Numbered from the stretch's first letter, positions 1-7,262 are shown. The stretch is DNA of 12,064 nt from Bacillota bacterium (GCA_016288255.1 JAEEYS010000079.1:1-12064), one strand, 5' to 3'. The notes: generated from the letters alone by a model not told the origin. Translations and numbers: made by a program.

Positions 1-1
1 C

Positions 2-880
2 CCCACATTGGAAGGGGATGCGGAAGTTATTTTGACTGCCATTGATACGTTAAAGGAAATAGGCCTGACCGGATTTCGCATAGATATTGGTCAGGTCAAT
101 TTTTTCAAATGTATCATTGAAGAGATCGCTTTGCCGGAAGAAGATAAAAATCAGATCGAGCAGTTTGTGATGCAAAAAAATATCGCTTCTTTGGAAAATT
201 TTCTAAAGGACAAACCTATAGAAGAAGAGCTAAAAAGACTTTTGATCTCGACTCCTATGCTGTATGGGAACGTGGAAAAAGTCTTGAAGGAAACGGAGCA
301 GTTCCCGTTGGATCAAAAAGCAAAAGAAGCGGTGATGGAAGTAAAACGGGTCTATGAGATGATCCGGGATTACGGCTATGAAGAATATGTGTCTTTGGAT
401 CTGGGATTAGTACAGGATCTGGATTATTATACGGGGATCGTGTTCAAGATCTTTGCGAAAGACATGGGATACATCATCGGCAGCGGCGGCCGTTATGACA
501 ATCTGATAAAAGAATTCGGAGAAGAAGAATGCGCCACAGGCTTTGCTTTTCAGATCAATCGGATCGCGCAGATATTGAGAAGCAAAGAAGAGCTGCCTTT
601 TTGGCATGAAAATTATATTGTCTTGGCCTATGAAGAAAAACTGCGAAAAGAAGCCTACGCTCTCTCCAAAATCTTGAGAAGAGCCGATTATACGGTGGAA
701 ATGGATCTAAAAAACAGTGATGAAGCGGAACTGCTGCAATACGCGGCAAAAAGAGGATTTGCGTTCGTGTGGAAGCTGATGGACGCGGATCGGGTCAAAG
801 TGGCGGATATCAAGAAAAATACGGTAAACATCCTGCCTTTAGAGGAATGTCTTATAGTCTTCGGCATGGAGGAGGAATAG
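2..880 (+). CDS. hisZ: ATP phosphoribosyltransferase regulatory subunit HisZ (5' end cut off by window)
   Basis: HisZ is a catalytically inactive histidyl-tRNA synthetase paralogue that forms a hetero-octamer with short HisG and is needed for its activity and histidine feedback. The visible part is the C-terminal ~292 residues. The frame is open to the window edge, so the TTG at 8-10 is an internal Leu codon, not a start. HisRS-like signatures are present: LDYYTG (from about 419) followed by the glycine-rich GSGGRYDNL (from about 479) and ATGFAFQINRI, which in HisRS build the histidine and ATP pocket. The presence of the short HisG immediately downstream, one base after the stop, makes HisZ much more likely than a true HisS. 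The C-terminal stretch after about 600 resembles the divergent tail of HisZ proteins rather than a clear anticodon-binding domain, but I cannot test this by alignment. Confidence 0.93.
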   Translation, partial: PTLEGDAEVILTAIDTLKEIGLTGFRIDIGQVNFFKCIIEEIALPEEDKNQIEQFVMQKNIASLENFLKDKPIEEELKRLLISTPMLYGNVEKVLKETEQFPLDQKAKEAVMEVKRVYEMIRDYGYEEYVSLDLGLVQDLDYYTGIVFKIFAKDMGYIIGSGGRYDNLIKEFGEEECATGFAFQINRIAQILRSKEELPFWHENYIVLAYEEKLRKEAYALSKILRRADYTVEMDLKNSDEAELLQYAAKRGFAFVWKLMDADRVKVADIKKNTVNILPLEECLIVFGMEEE

Positions 881-881
881 T

Positions 882-1505
882 ATGGAATATTTAAAATTGG
901 CTTTGGCAAAAGGACGTTTGGCAAAACAGACACTGCCTTTACTGGAAAAGGCGGGCCTTGCTACGGAACAGATCGATCTGGACGGCAGAAAATTGTTGTT
1001 TACCGATGAAGTCAATCGGATCCAGTATATTTTGGTCAAACCTTCGGATGTACCCAGCTATGTGGAACATGGGGCCGCGGACTTGGGCATTGTGGGAAAA
1101 GACGTATTGGTAGAACAGGAACCGGATATTTATGAAGTAGCGGATCTGAAGATCGGCAAATGCAAAATGGCGGTTGCCGGTCCCAAAGAAAATACCGGAT
1201 CTTGGATGCAAAAACCGGTTTTGTCGGTGGGGACCAAATATCCCAAATCGGCAGAAGCGTTCTTTAAAGAAAAAGGAAAAAACATTTCTATTGTGAAATT
1301 GCAGGGCTCTGTGGAATTGGCGCCCATTGTGGGCCTTTCCGACGTGATCGTGGATCTGGTGGAAACGGGGAGCACCCTAAAAGAAAACGGACTGGTGGTA
1401 TTTGAGGATGTTTATCCGGTCAGCGCCAGATTGATCGTCAATAAAGTGAGCCTAAAAATGCAAAACGAACGGATCCGACAATGGATCGATGCCTTTCGGC
1501 AATAA
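882..1505 (+). CDS. hisG: ATP phosphoribosyltransferase catalytic subunit HisG, short form
   Basis: Catalyses the first committed step of histidine synthesis, joining PRPP and ATP to give phosphoribosyl-ATP in the cytoplasm. At 207 residues it is the short (HisG_S) form, which lacks the C-terminal histidine-binding regulatory domain and therefore depends on HisZ. Visible signatures are the N-terminal LALAKGRLAK (6-15), ADLGIVGKDVL (66-76), and the PRPP-binding segment around residues 154-165 containing DVIVDLVETGSTL. The ATG at 882 follows the hisZ stop by one base and is preceded by a GGAGGA Shine-Dalgarno inside the end of hisZ, so the start is well supported and translation is likely coupled. 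Feedback inhibition by histidine is expected to act through HisZ (family knowledge). Confidence 0.97.
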   Translation: MEYLKLALAKGRLAKQTLPLLEKAGLATEQIDLDGRKLLFTDEVNRIQYILVKPSDVPSYVEHGAADLGIVGKDVLVEQEPDIYEVADLKIGKCKMAVAGPKENTGSWMQKPVLSVGTKYPKSAEAFFKEKGKNISIVKLQGSVELAPIVGLSDVIVDLVETGSTLKENGLVVFEDVYPVSARLIVNKVSLKMQNERIRQWIDAFRQ

Positions 1506-1519
1506 AGGGAGGCTTTTAA

Positions 1520-2800
1520 ATGAAAAGATACGACAGTCAAAAAGGACAGCTGGAGGCGCTTTATTCCATGCTGGAAAAAAGAGCTTCTTCCGATAACAGG
1601 GAATATGAAAAACAGGTCGAAGAGATCATTGCGGCAGTAAGAGAAAAAGGAGATCAGGCGCTCCTTTCTTATTTAAAAAAATTCGATCAGGCAGACCTGT
1701 CCCCAAAAGAGTTGAAAATAAAAGAAGCAGAGATCGAAAAAGCCTATAAAGCGGTAAGCCCCGCTTTTTTGGAGGCTGTAAAAAAAGCGAAAGCAAATAT
1801 CAGCGCATTCCATGAAAAACAGCTGGAAAAATCTTGGTTTACTTTGGAAGAAGGAAAACTGCTGGGGCAGCTGGTGAGACCCATAGAAAAAGCGGCTGTC
1901 TATGTGCCGGGCGGCACAGCGGCGTATGTTTCCACCGTGTTGATGACGGCGGTACCGGCAAAAGTAGCGGGAGTGGAAAAAATCATTATGGCAACGCCCG
2001 TTCGGCAGGGCGGTATTTTACCGGAGCTGTTGGTGGCGGCAAAAGAAGCCGGTGTGGATGAGATCTATACCATAAGCGGCGCCCAGGGGATCGCGGCTTT
2101 GGCATACGGAACAGAAACTATCCCTAAGGTGGACAAGATCGTAGGCCCGGGCAATATCTTTGTGGCGATCGCCAAAAAGAAGCTGTTTGGCACGGTGGGG
2201 ATCGATATGGTAGCGGGACCCAGCGAAGTGTTCGTTGTGGCGGATCGCTCCGCGAATCCGCGGTATATCGCGGCAGACCTTTTGGCGCAGGCGGAACACG
2301 ATAAGTTAAGCTCCGCTATTTTGACGACAGACAGCATGGAACTTTTGGAAGCGGTGGAAGAAGAGATCAAAAGACAATTGGAAGCGCTTCCCAGAAAAGA
2401 GATCGCGGCGGCGTCCATAGAAACGTACGGTGCTTTGGTCAAAGCAAAAGACATCAAAGAAGCGTTTCGAATCGCCAATCGGGTAGCGCCGGAGCATTTG
2501 GAGATCTTAACGGAAAATCCCATGGAATATTTGAGCTTGGTCAAAAACGCGGGAGCGATTTTTTTGGGAGAATATACGCCGGAACCTTTGGGCGATTATT
2601 TTGCGGGACCCAGCCATGTACTGCCTACAACAGGCAACGCAAGGTTCTCTTCTCCTTTGTCGACAGACCAGTTCTTAAAAAAATCCAGTATTTTACAATA
2701 TGACGAAGCTTCTTTGAAAGAAGCGAAAGAGGATATCTTGACTTTTGCGGATATTGAAAAATTAGATGCCCATGGCAATTCTATTAAAATTCGATTTTAG
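1520..2800 (+). CDS. hisD: Histidinol dehydrogenase
   Basis: Zn-dependent NAD+ enzyme that oxidises L-histidinol in two steps to L-histidine, the last reactions of the pathway. Full length at 426 residues. Residues matching the Escherichia coli zinc ligands are all present: Gln257 and His260 (in AQAEHD), Asp359 (in EPLGDYFAGPSH) and His418 (in LDAHGN). The general-base pair Glu325-His326 sits in VAPEHLEIL. The glycine-rich VYVPGGTAAY (127-136) and VGPGN (208-212) family signatures are also clear. The ATG at 1520 has a GGGAGG ribosome binding site and follows hisG by 14 nt. The next gene, hisB, starts 11 nt after the stop, leaving no room for hisC, which sits between hisD and hisB in many operons of this type. 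Confidence 0.98.
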   Translation: MKRYDSQKGQLEALYSMLEKRASSDNREYEKQVEEIIAAVREKGDQALLSYLKKFDQADLSPKELKIKEAEIEKAYKAVSPAFLEAVKKAKANISAFHEKQLEKSWFTLEEGKLLGQLVRPIEKAAVYVPGGTAAYVSTVLMTAVPAKVAGVEKIIMATPVRQGGILPELLVAAKEAGVDEIYTISGAQGIAALAYGTETIPKVDKIVGPGNIFVAIAKKKLFGTVGIDMVAGPSEVFVVADRSANPRYIAADLLAQAEHDKLSSAILTTDSMELLEAVEEEIKRQLEALPRKEIAAASIETYGALVKAKDIKEAFRIANRVAPEHLEILTENPMEYLSLVKNAGAIFLGEYTPEPLGDYFAGPSHVLPTTGNARFSSPLSTDQFLKKSSILQYDEASLKEAKEDILTFADIEKLDAHGNSIKIRF

Positions 2801-2811
2801 GAGGGACAGAA

Positions 2812-3396
2812 ATGCGGGAAGCAAATCTTTACCGAAAAACCAATGAAACAGAGGTTTCTTTGTCTTTGAATCTGGACGGGACAGGAACCTATCAAGTGGA
2901 TACCGGCGTGGGATTTTTGGATCATATGCTGGAATTGTTTTCAAAACACAGTTTAATCGACTTAAACGTCAAAGCCAAAGGCGATCTTCAAGTGGACAAT
3001 CATCATTTGGTGGAAGATGTGGGGATCGTGCTGGGACAAGCGCTTTTACAAGCTTTGGGCGACTGTAAAGGGATCAACCGCTACGGCTTCTTTTTGCTGC
3101 CCATGGATGAAAGCTTGAGCCTTGTGGCGCTGGATCTAAGCGGCAGGATCTATCTGGCTTATGATGTAGCTTTTAACGAAGGAAAGATCGGACAGTTTGA
3201 AACGGATCTGGTGGAAGAATTTTTCAGAGCCGTTACAGCCAACGCAAAAATGACGATGCATGTCAAGCTGCTGCACGGGTCCAACAATCATCACATTGCG
3301 GAAAGCATTTTTAAAGGATTCGCCAGAAGCTTGAAAGAAGCGGTCAAAATAGGAAATGAAGCGGCAGGCGTTCCGTCCACAAAAGGGATCTTATAA
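2812..3396 (+). CDS. hisB: Imidazoleglycerol-phosphate dehydratase
   Basis: Manganese-dependent dehydratase turning imidazole glycerol phosphate into imidazole acetol phosphate. At 194 residues it is the monofunctional form, without the N-terminal histidinol-phosphatase domain seen in enteric bacteria. The duplicated metal-binding motifs are intact: FLDHML (35-40) with DNHHLVED (62-69, His64, His65, Glu68), and HGSNNHHIAESIFK (155-168, His160, His161, Glu164). Arg8 in the N-terminal YRKTNET segment fits the usual family start. A GGAGGG site lies just before the ATG at 2812, 11 nt after hisD. Because no phosphatase is fused or encoded here, histidinol-phosphate dephosphorylation must be done by a protein encoded elsewhere. 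Confidence 0.98.
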   Translation: MREANLYRKTNETEVSLSLNLDGTGTYQVDTGVGFLDHMLELFSKHSLIDLNVKAKGDLQVDNHHLVEDVGIVLGQALLQALGDCKGINRYGFFLLPMDESLSLVALDLSGRIYLAYDVAFNEGKIGQFETDLVEEFFRAVTANAKMTMHVKLLHGSNNHHIAESIFKGFARSLKEAVKIGNEAAGVPSTKGIL

Positions 3397-3450
3397 AGAG
3401 AAAATAAGAGAAAGGGCAAGATAATCTCCTTTTGGGGATTTGACAAAAAT

Positions 3451-4065
3451 ATGATAGCGATCATTGATTATGGAATGGGAAACCTTTTAAACGTCAAAAG
3501 AGGTTTCTCCTATTTTGGGCTGGAATCGGAGATCACCCAGGATAAAAATAAAATAGAGAACGCATCCAAAGTGGTGTTGCCCGGCGTAGGGGCTTATCCC
3601 GACGCTATGGAACGGTTAAAGATCACGGGGCTGGATGAGACCATCTATCGTATCGTGGAAAAAGGAGTGCCTTTTATGGGAATCTGTCTCGGCATGCAGA
3701 TGATGTTTGAAAAAAGCATGGAAGGGACTGTTACGGAAGGGTTAGGACTTTTTCAAGGCACGGTGGAAAAGATAGAAGGTCTGCCGAAAGGGTTCAAGGT
3801 GCCTCATATGGGCTGGAATACCATTCATGTGGAACGGGAGTGTACTCTTTTGCCCAAGTCGCAGGAAGGCATGGCGGTTTATTTTGTGCATTCGTATTAC
3901 GCAAAAGTAAAAGACGAAGAGGACCTGGTGGCATGGGCGGATTACGGCATGAAGATCCCGGCCGTTGTGGCAAAAGAAAATGTATTTGGGATCCAGTTCC
4001 ATCCGGAAAAAAGCGGTGAAAAAGGACTGAAGATCTACGAAAGATTTGGAGGATACAGCGAATGA
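3451..4065 (+). CDS. hisH: Imidazole glycerol phosphate synthase, glutamine amidotransferase subunit
   Basis: Class I glutamine amidotransferase that releases ammonia from glutamine and channels it to HisF, where it is used to make imidazole glycerol phosphate and AICAR. The catalytic triad is visible: nucleophile Cys79 in GICLGMQ, and His184 and Glu186 in QFHPEKSGEKG. The N-terminal IDYGMGNL (5-12) and the LPGVGAYPDAM loop (43-53) are typical. Length (204) is normal. The gap from hisB is 54 nt, the widest in this operon. The only nearby Shine-Dalgarno candidate is GGGGA at 3434-3438, about 12 nt from the ATG and inside a small hairpin (3423-3440), so translation initiation may be weaker than for its neighbours. 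The 3' end overlaps hisA by 4 nt. Confidence 0.97.
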   Translation: MIAIIDYGMGNLLNVKRGFSYFGLESEITQDKNKIENASKVVLPGVGAYPDAMERLKITGLDETIYRIVEKGVPFMGICLGMQMMFEKSMEGTVTEGLGLFQGTVEKIEGLPKGFKVPHMGWNTIHVERECTLLPKSQEGMAVYFVHSYYAKVKDEEDLVAWADYGMKIPAVVAKENVFGIQFHPEKSGEKGLKIYERFGGYSE

Positions 4066-4781
4066 AGATCTATCCTGCGATTGACATCAAAGAAGGAAAA
4101 TGCGTAAGGCTATTGCGGGGCGATATGAACCAGGCCACTATATACGGGGACAGTCCCGCCCGCATGGCGGAAAAATGGCAGAGTTTGGGAGCAACGCAGC
4201 TCCATGTGGTGAATTTGGACGGCGCTGTGGAAGGCGAATTTAAAAATCAAGAAGCGATCCAAAAACTGCTTCGGTCGGTTTCGATCCCGGTACAGATCGG
4301 CGGCGGCGTCAGGAACAAAGAAACCTTTGAACTGCTGCTGGATATGGGCGCGGACAGAGTGATCATAGGGACCGCCGCGGTGCTGGATCAAGCGTTTTTT
4401 GCCGAATTGGCAAAAACATATGCGGATCGGATCGTGGTTTCCATCGACGCGGTGAACGGTTTTGTGGCGACACGGGGATGGAAGGAAGTAACGGACGTTT
4501 CGGTCTTGACATTAGCGGAAGAAATAGAAAAACTCGGCATCAAGCGGGTCTTATATACGGATATTTTAAGAGACGGGACTCTGGAAGGGCCGAATCTGAC
4601 CAAAACAAAAGAATTGATAGACAAAACATCTTTGGAAGTGATCGCCTCTGGCGGCGTCAGCAGTTTGGAAGACCTGGCCCGGTTAAAAGAGATCGGGGCT
4701 TTTGGCGCCATTGTGGGCAAAGCGCTCTATACGGAAGCGGTTTCTCTTGAAAAGGCGCTTCTTTTGGAAAAGGATGTGTAA
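4062..4781 (+). CDS. hisA: Phosphoribosyl-formimino-AICAR-phosphate isomerase (ProFAR isomerase)
   Basis: TIM-barrel isomerase that converts the aminoaldose ProFAR into the aminoketose PRFAR. It has 239 residues, the usual size. The two catalytic aspartates are Asp8 in PAIDIKEGKCVRL and Asp129 in VSIDAVNG. The half-barrel phosphate-binding signatures QIGGGVR (78-84) and IASGGVSS (around 194-201) are present, showing the internal duplication shared with HisF. HisA rather than HisF or a dual-function PriA is indicated by the N-terminal MKIYPAIDI and the operon, which has no trpF in view. The ATG overlaps the hisH stop (ATGA), with GGAGG about 10 nt upstream, implying translational coupling. Confidence 0.97.
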   Translation: MKIYPAIDIKEGKCVRLLRGDMNQATIYGDSPARMAEKWQSLGATQLHVVNLDGAVEGEFKNQEAIQKLLRSVSIPVQIGGGVRNKETFELLLDMGADRVIIGTAAVLDQAFFAELAKTYADRIVVSIDAVNGFVATRGWKEVTDVSVLTLAEEIEKLGIKRVLYTDILRDGTLEGPNLTKTKELIDKTSLEVIASGGVSSLEDLARLKEIGAFGAIVGKALYTEAVSLEKALLLEKDV

Positions 4782-4784
4782 AAG

Positions 4785-5543
4785 ATGCTGATGAAGCGGA
4801 TCATTCCCTGCCTGGATGTGAATCAGGGCAGGGTAGTAAAAGGCGTAAATTTTGTAAAATTAAGAGATGCGGGGGATCCCATCGAGATCGCGGCAGGATA
4901 TGACAAAGAACTGGCGGATGAGCTGGTCTTTTTGGATATTACCGCATCCAGCGACCGAAGAGAACTGGTCAAGGATCTGGTCAAGAAAACGGCGGAACAG
5001 ATCTTTATCCCCTTTACGGTAGGCGGCGGGATCCGCACCATGGAAGATATCCGCGCGGTATTGCTGCACGGCGGGGATAAGGTTTCTTTGAATTCTGCGG
5101 CGGTAAAGGATCCCACATTGATCACCGAAGGGGCAAAAAAATTCGGCAGTCAATGTATCGTGGTGGCCATTGACGCCAAACAAAACGAACAGGGCGGCTA
5201 TGACGTTTATATCCACGGCGGCAGGATCAATACGGGCCTTGACGCGGTCAAGTGGGCAAAAGAAGCGGAAAAAAGGGGCGCGGGAGAGATCTTACTGACC
5301 TCTATGGATAAAGACGGCACCAAAAGCGGCTTTGATATCCCGCTGACCAGAGAAATAGCGGAAAACGTATCTATTCCTGTCATCGCTTCCGGCGGCGCGG
5401 GGAAAAAAGAGGACTTTTACGAAGTGTTCACGGAAGGAAAAGCGGACGCGGCTTTGGCGGCTTCTTTGTTTCACTATAAGGAGCTTGCCATACCGGAATT
5501 AAAACAATACTTGAAAGAGAAAGGAATCTTGGTTCGATTATGA
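4785..5543 (+). CDS. hisF: Imidazole glycerol phosphate synthase, cyclase subunit
   Basis: TIM-barrel cyclase that uses ammonia channelled from HisH to convert PRFAR into imidazole glycerol phosphate and AICAR. The catalytic aspartates are Asp11 in [14 protein letters not shown] and Asp130 in VVAIDAKQ. The phosphate-binding loops FTVGGGIR (77-84) and IASGGAG (around 200) are clear. It has 252 residues, the normal length. Two in-frame ATGs lie six bases apart (4785 and 4791). The first is preferred because the AAAGGA site at 4769-4774 is 10 nt away from it and 16 nt from the second, although many family members begin at the position of the second ([10 protein letters not shown]). It starts 3 nt after hisA stops, and its own stop overlaps the hisIE start. 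Confidence 0.97.
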   Translation: MLMKRIIPCLDVNQGRVVKGVNFVKLRDAGDPIEIAAGYDKELADELVFLDITASSDRRELVKDLVKKTAEQIFIPFTVGGGIRTMEDIRAVLLHGGDKVSLNSAAVKDPTLITEGAKKFGSQCIVVAIDAKQNEQGGYDVYIHGGRINTGLDAVKWAKEAEKRGAGEILLTSMDKDGTKSGFDIPLTREIAENVSIPVIASGGAGKKEDFYEVFTEGKADAALAASLFHYKELAIPELKQYLKEKGILVRL

Positions 5544-6190
5544 AAGAGATCAATTTAGATTTACTGAAATTCAATGAACAGGGGCTTTTGCCGGCAGTGG
5601 TGCAGGACGTTACGACAGGACAGGTCGTGATGCTGGCTTATGTCAATGAAGTTTCTTTGCAAAAATCCATTGAAACGGGAACCACCTGGTTTTACAGCAG
5701 AAGCAGACAGGAGCTTTGGAACAAAGGGGCAACTTCCGGCAATTTTCAAAAGATCCGGGATATCAAAATAGACTGTGACGGGGACGCGATCCTCTTTTTG
5801 GTAGAGCAAGAGGGAGAAGGCGCCTGCCATACAGGACATTACAGCTGTTTTTACAGGGACGTGGACGGAGAAGAACAGGATATGGAAAGAGAAGAAGATA
5901 TTTTTGATCGTCTGGAAAAAACCGTTTTGGACAGAAAAGTCAATCCCAAGGAAGGGTCTTATACCAATTATCTTTTTGAACATGGGATCGACAAGATCTT
6001 AAAAAAAGTGGGGGAAGAAGCGGGGGAAGTCATCATCGCCGCCAAGAATCCCGACCCGGGCGAAACTATCTATGAAACAGCGGATCTCTATTATCATTTA
6101 TTCGTGCTTTTGGCAGAAAAAGGGATCCCTTTTGAACAGATCAAAGAAGAGCTAAGACATCGATTCGGCAAGAAAAAAGAAGAGTATTGA
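5540..6190 (+). CDS. hisIE: Bifunctional phosphoribosyl-AMP cyclohydrolase / phosphoribosyl-ATP pyrophosphatase
   Basis: Carries out steps 2 and 3 of histidine synthesis, hydrolysing PR-ATP to PR-AMP and then opening the adenine ring. The N-terminal cyclohydrolase (HisI) domain, about residues 1-108, contains [14 protein letters not shown] (50-63), the Mg-binding DCDGD (78-82) and zinc cysteines Cys79, Cys96 and Cys103 in [13 protein letters not shown]. The C-terminal all-helical pyrophosphatase (HisE) domain, about 121-216, contains [10 protein letters not shown] (140-149), the acidic [16 protein letters not shown] (155-170: Glu159, Glu160, Glu163) and ETADLYYH (179-186), the MazG-like metal-binding helices. 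The start overlaps the hisF stop by 4 nt. It is the last his gene here, and no terminator follows it, so transcription may run into the next gene. Confidence 0.97.
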   Translation: MKEINLDLLKFNEQGLLPAVVQDVTTGQVVMLAYVNEVSLQKSIETGTTWFYSRSRQELWNKGATSGNFQKIRDIKIDCDGDAILFLVEQEGEGACHTGHYSCFYRDVDGEEQDMEREEDIFDRLEKTVLDRKVNPKEGSYTNYLFEHGIDKILKKVGEEAGEVIIAAKNPDPGETIYETADLYYHLFVLLAEKGIPFEQIKEELRHRFGKKKEEY

Positions 6191-6207
6191 GAAAAAAGTG
6201 TTGACAG

Positions 6208-6223
6208 AAAAAAAAAAAAAAAA
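6208..6223 (+). repeat. Homopolymer tract of 16 A
   Basis: Sixteen consecutive A residues sit between the TTGACA box and the first TACAAT. Such tracts are prone to slippage in replication. Loss of about four A would bring the -35/-10 spacing to 17. The exact length could also be a sequencing artefact. Confidence 0.9.
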
Positions 6224-6245
6224 TGGGTACAATAATGGGTACAAT
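6222..6245 (+). repeat. Perfect 12-bp tandem duplication
   Basis: The unit AATGGGTACAAT occurs twice back to back (6222-6233 and 6234-6245) with no mismatch. Each unit contains a TACAAT -10-like hexamer, so the duplication doubles a possible promoter element just upstream of the membrane-protein gene. Confidence 0.92.
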
Positions 6246-6284
6246 ATAAGTAATACAATTTAATAAAAAGGATGTGAACATGCG

Positions 6285-7055
6285 ATGGAAGAAACTGAAA
6301 GAAGCAGTAAAAACTTGCAGGTTGTGTTGATCGTATTATTGTTCATCATAAGATTCCTATTAACTTATTTTCCCAATCTTAAATTATACAGTATTCCTTC
6401 GATTTTAAATTATGCTATTATTGGACTTCTCTTTATACTCAACAAAGAAAAACTGGAACCATTTCATATTTCCAACGGATTTTTGGTCTTATTCTTTTTA
6501 TCTCCTTTGTGGGCAGTGCTTGCGGGACCCGGCAATTTCTTTCTTGTTCTGCTGATGGCAGTTGTCGTGATTGCGATCGCTATGGGGCTCTTTCGAAAGA
6601 AAGAGGATGGCGTCAAAGCGCTTTCTGTCAGAAAAACAGCGTGGAAAGGGCAGTATTTTGCCTATGTTGCGATAGGATGGGTCATTATGGCCCTGGCGGG
6701 ATTTTTACTGGCGGGAGCAAAAACGGAAACGTTTTTGTATAACTTCCATATTGTGACGATCCTTTCCGGTTTGTTTACCTGCTCCAATGTCGATCCGTTT
6801 TTCTGGGGATTCATATTCCGCTATTTAAAAGAAAAGAATCTGAATATTGTCTTAATAGGTGTAATCACGGCGCTTTTATACTGGGTGTCCAATATTCCTC
6901 TTTTGCTTACAGGAGCGTCAAGAGTGTTTTGGATAATGGTTCCCTTGATGGCTTTGATCTCCAGTTATATCACCATCAAGACGGAAGACTTATTTTATAC
7001 TTCACTGTTTAATACTTTCGCGTTGATATTGATCGTGGCAGGGATCGCTTCGTAA
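6285..7055 (+). CDS. Polytopic membrane protein resembling CPBP (Abi) family, apparently without catalytic motifs
   Basis: A hydrophobic 256-residue protein with about eight membrane segments, roughly residues 11-29, 37-52, 65-81, 84-103, 124-143, 153-166, 187-207, 213-230 and 236-254 (one may not span). It looks like a CPBP/Abi intramembrane metalloprotease: the segment 169-181 (VDPFFWGFIFRYL) aligns by eye with the family EExxFRGFLFRYL, ALLYWVSNIP (196-205) with ALLFGLAHLP, and LFNTFAL (241-247) with the third His/Asn motif. In each the catalytic residue is replaced: Glu-Glu by Val169-Asp170, Arg by Trp174, His by Asn203 and His by Asn243. The family call is inferred from spacing and hydrophobic context. 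The ATG at 6285 lies 12 nt from the best AAGGA. A better-spaced ATG at 6280 opens only a 16-codon frame. The gene is AT-richer than its neighbours and isolated between two operons. Function unknown. Confidence 0.75.
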   Translation: MEETERSSKNLQVVLIVLLFIIRFLLTYFPNLKLYSIPSILNYAIIGLLFILNKEKLEPFHISNGFLVLFFLSPLWAVLAGPGNFFLVLLMAVVVIAIAMGLFRKKEDGVKALSVRKTAWKGQYFAYVAIGWVIMALAGFLLAGAKTETFLYNFHIVTILSGLFTCSNVDPFFWGFIFRYLKEKNLNIVLIGVITALLYWVSNIPLLLTGASRVFWIMVPLMALISSYITIKTEDLFYTSLFNTFALILIVAGIAS

Positions 7056-7100
7056 GGAAAAACAAAAACAAGACAATGATTTATGGGACGAAATCAATGG

Positions 7101-7135
7101 AAATACCGGCATAAGACTTATGCCGGTATTTTTTT
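7101..7135 (+). terminator. Intrinsic terminator after the membrane-protein gene
   Basis: A perfect inverted repeat with 15-nt arms (7101-7115 and 7117-7131, core TACCGGCATAAG) around a single A is followed by T to 7135. The true loop is probably about 7 nt. It separates the upstream unit from the dap operon. Confidence 0.93.
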
Positions 7136-7232
7136 GAGAAAACCTACAAGAAGGGAAAGAGGGTCCCGCATGACAGACAAGAGTAAAAAAGGCAGAATTT
7201 GCAAAAGAAAGAATAAATTTTTGCGGAAAGTA
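7136..7232. other. Spacer between terminator and dap promoter, no gene seen
   Basis: About 100 A-rich bases. An ATG at 7170 opens a 34-codon lysine/arginine-rich frame that runs through the dap promoter and into the riboswitch leader. It has no recognisable domain and I do not call it a gene. Confidence 0.6.
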
Positions 7233-7262
7233 TTGACGAACCTGAAAAAAGTATATTACAAT
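7233..7262 (+). promoter_or_regulatory. Promoter of the lysine riboswitch / dap operon
   Basis: TTGACG (7233-7238, one mismatch to consensus) and TACAAT (7257-7262) are separated by 18 nt, a sigma-A-type arrangement. Transcription would start near 7269, about 15 nt before the first riboswitch-associated hairpin, which fits a leader whose main purpose is lysine sensing. Confidence 0.75.

Larger units (their letters stand above)
6201..6259 (+). promoter_or_regulatory. Candidate promoter region with A16 tract and repeated -10 boxes
   Basis: A perfect -35 hexamer TTGACA lies at 6201-6206, 10 nt after the hisIE stop. TACAAT hexamers occur at 6228-6233, 6240-6245 and 6254-6259. The nearest is 21 nt from the -35 box, longer than the usual 16-18, because the interval holds a run of 16 A at 6208-6223. 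The promoter is therefore suggestive rather than standard. It could be weak as written, or use a -10 without this -35. Confidence 0.45.

Noticed and set aside
8..880. TTG at 8 as the real start of HisZ
   Set aside because: The frame continues to the window edge and the encoded residues match the middle of a HisRS-like domain, so the gene is simply truncated by the window.
2065..2544. Minus-strand open frame (159 codons) opposite hisD
   Set aside because: Antisense shadow of hisD with no start signal or family resemblance.
3440..3468. TTGACA at 3440-3445 just before hisH as an internal promoter
   Set aside because: No TATAAT-like hexamer at 16-18 nt; ATTGAT at 3463-3468 is a poor match and lies inside the gene.
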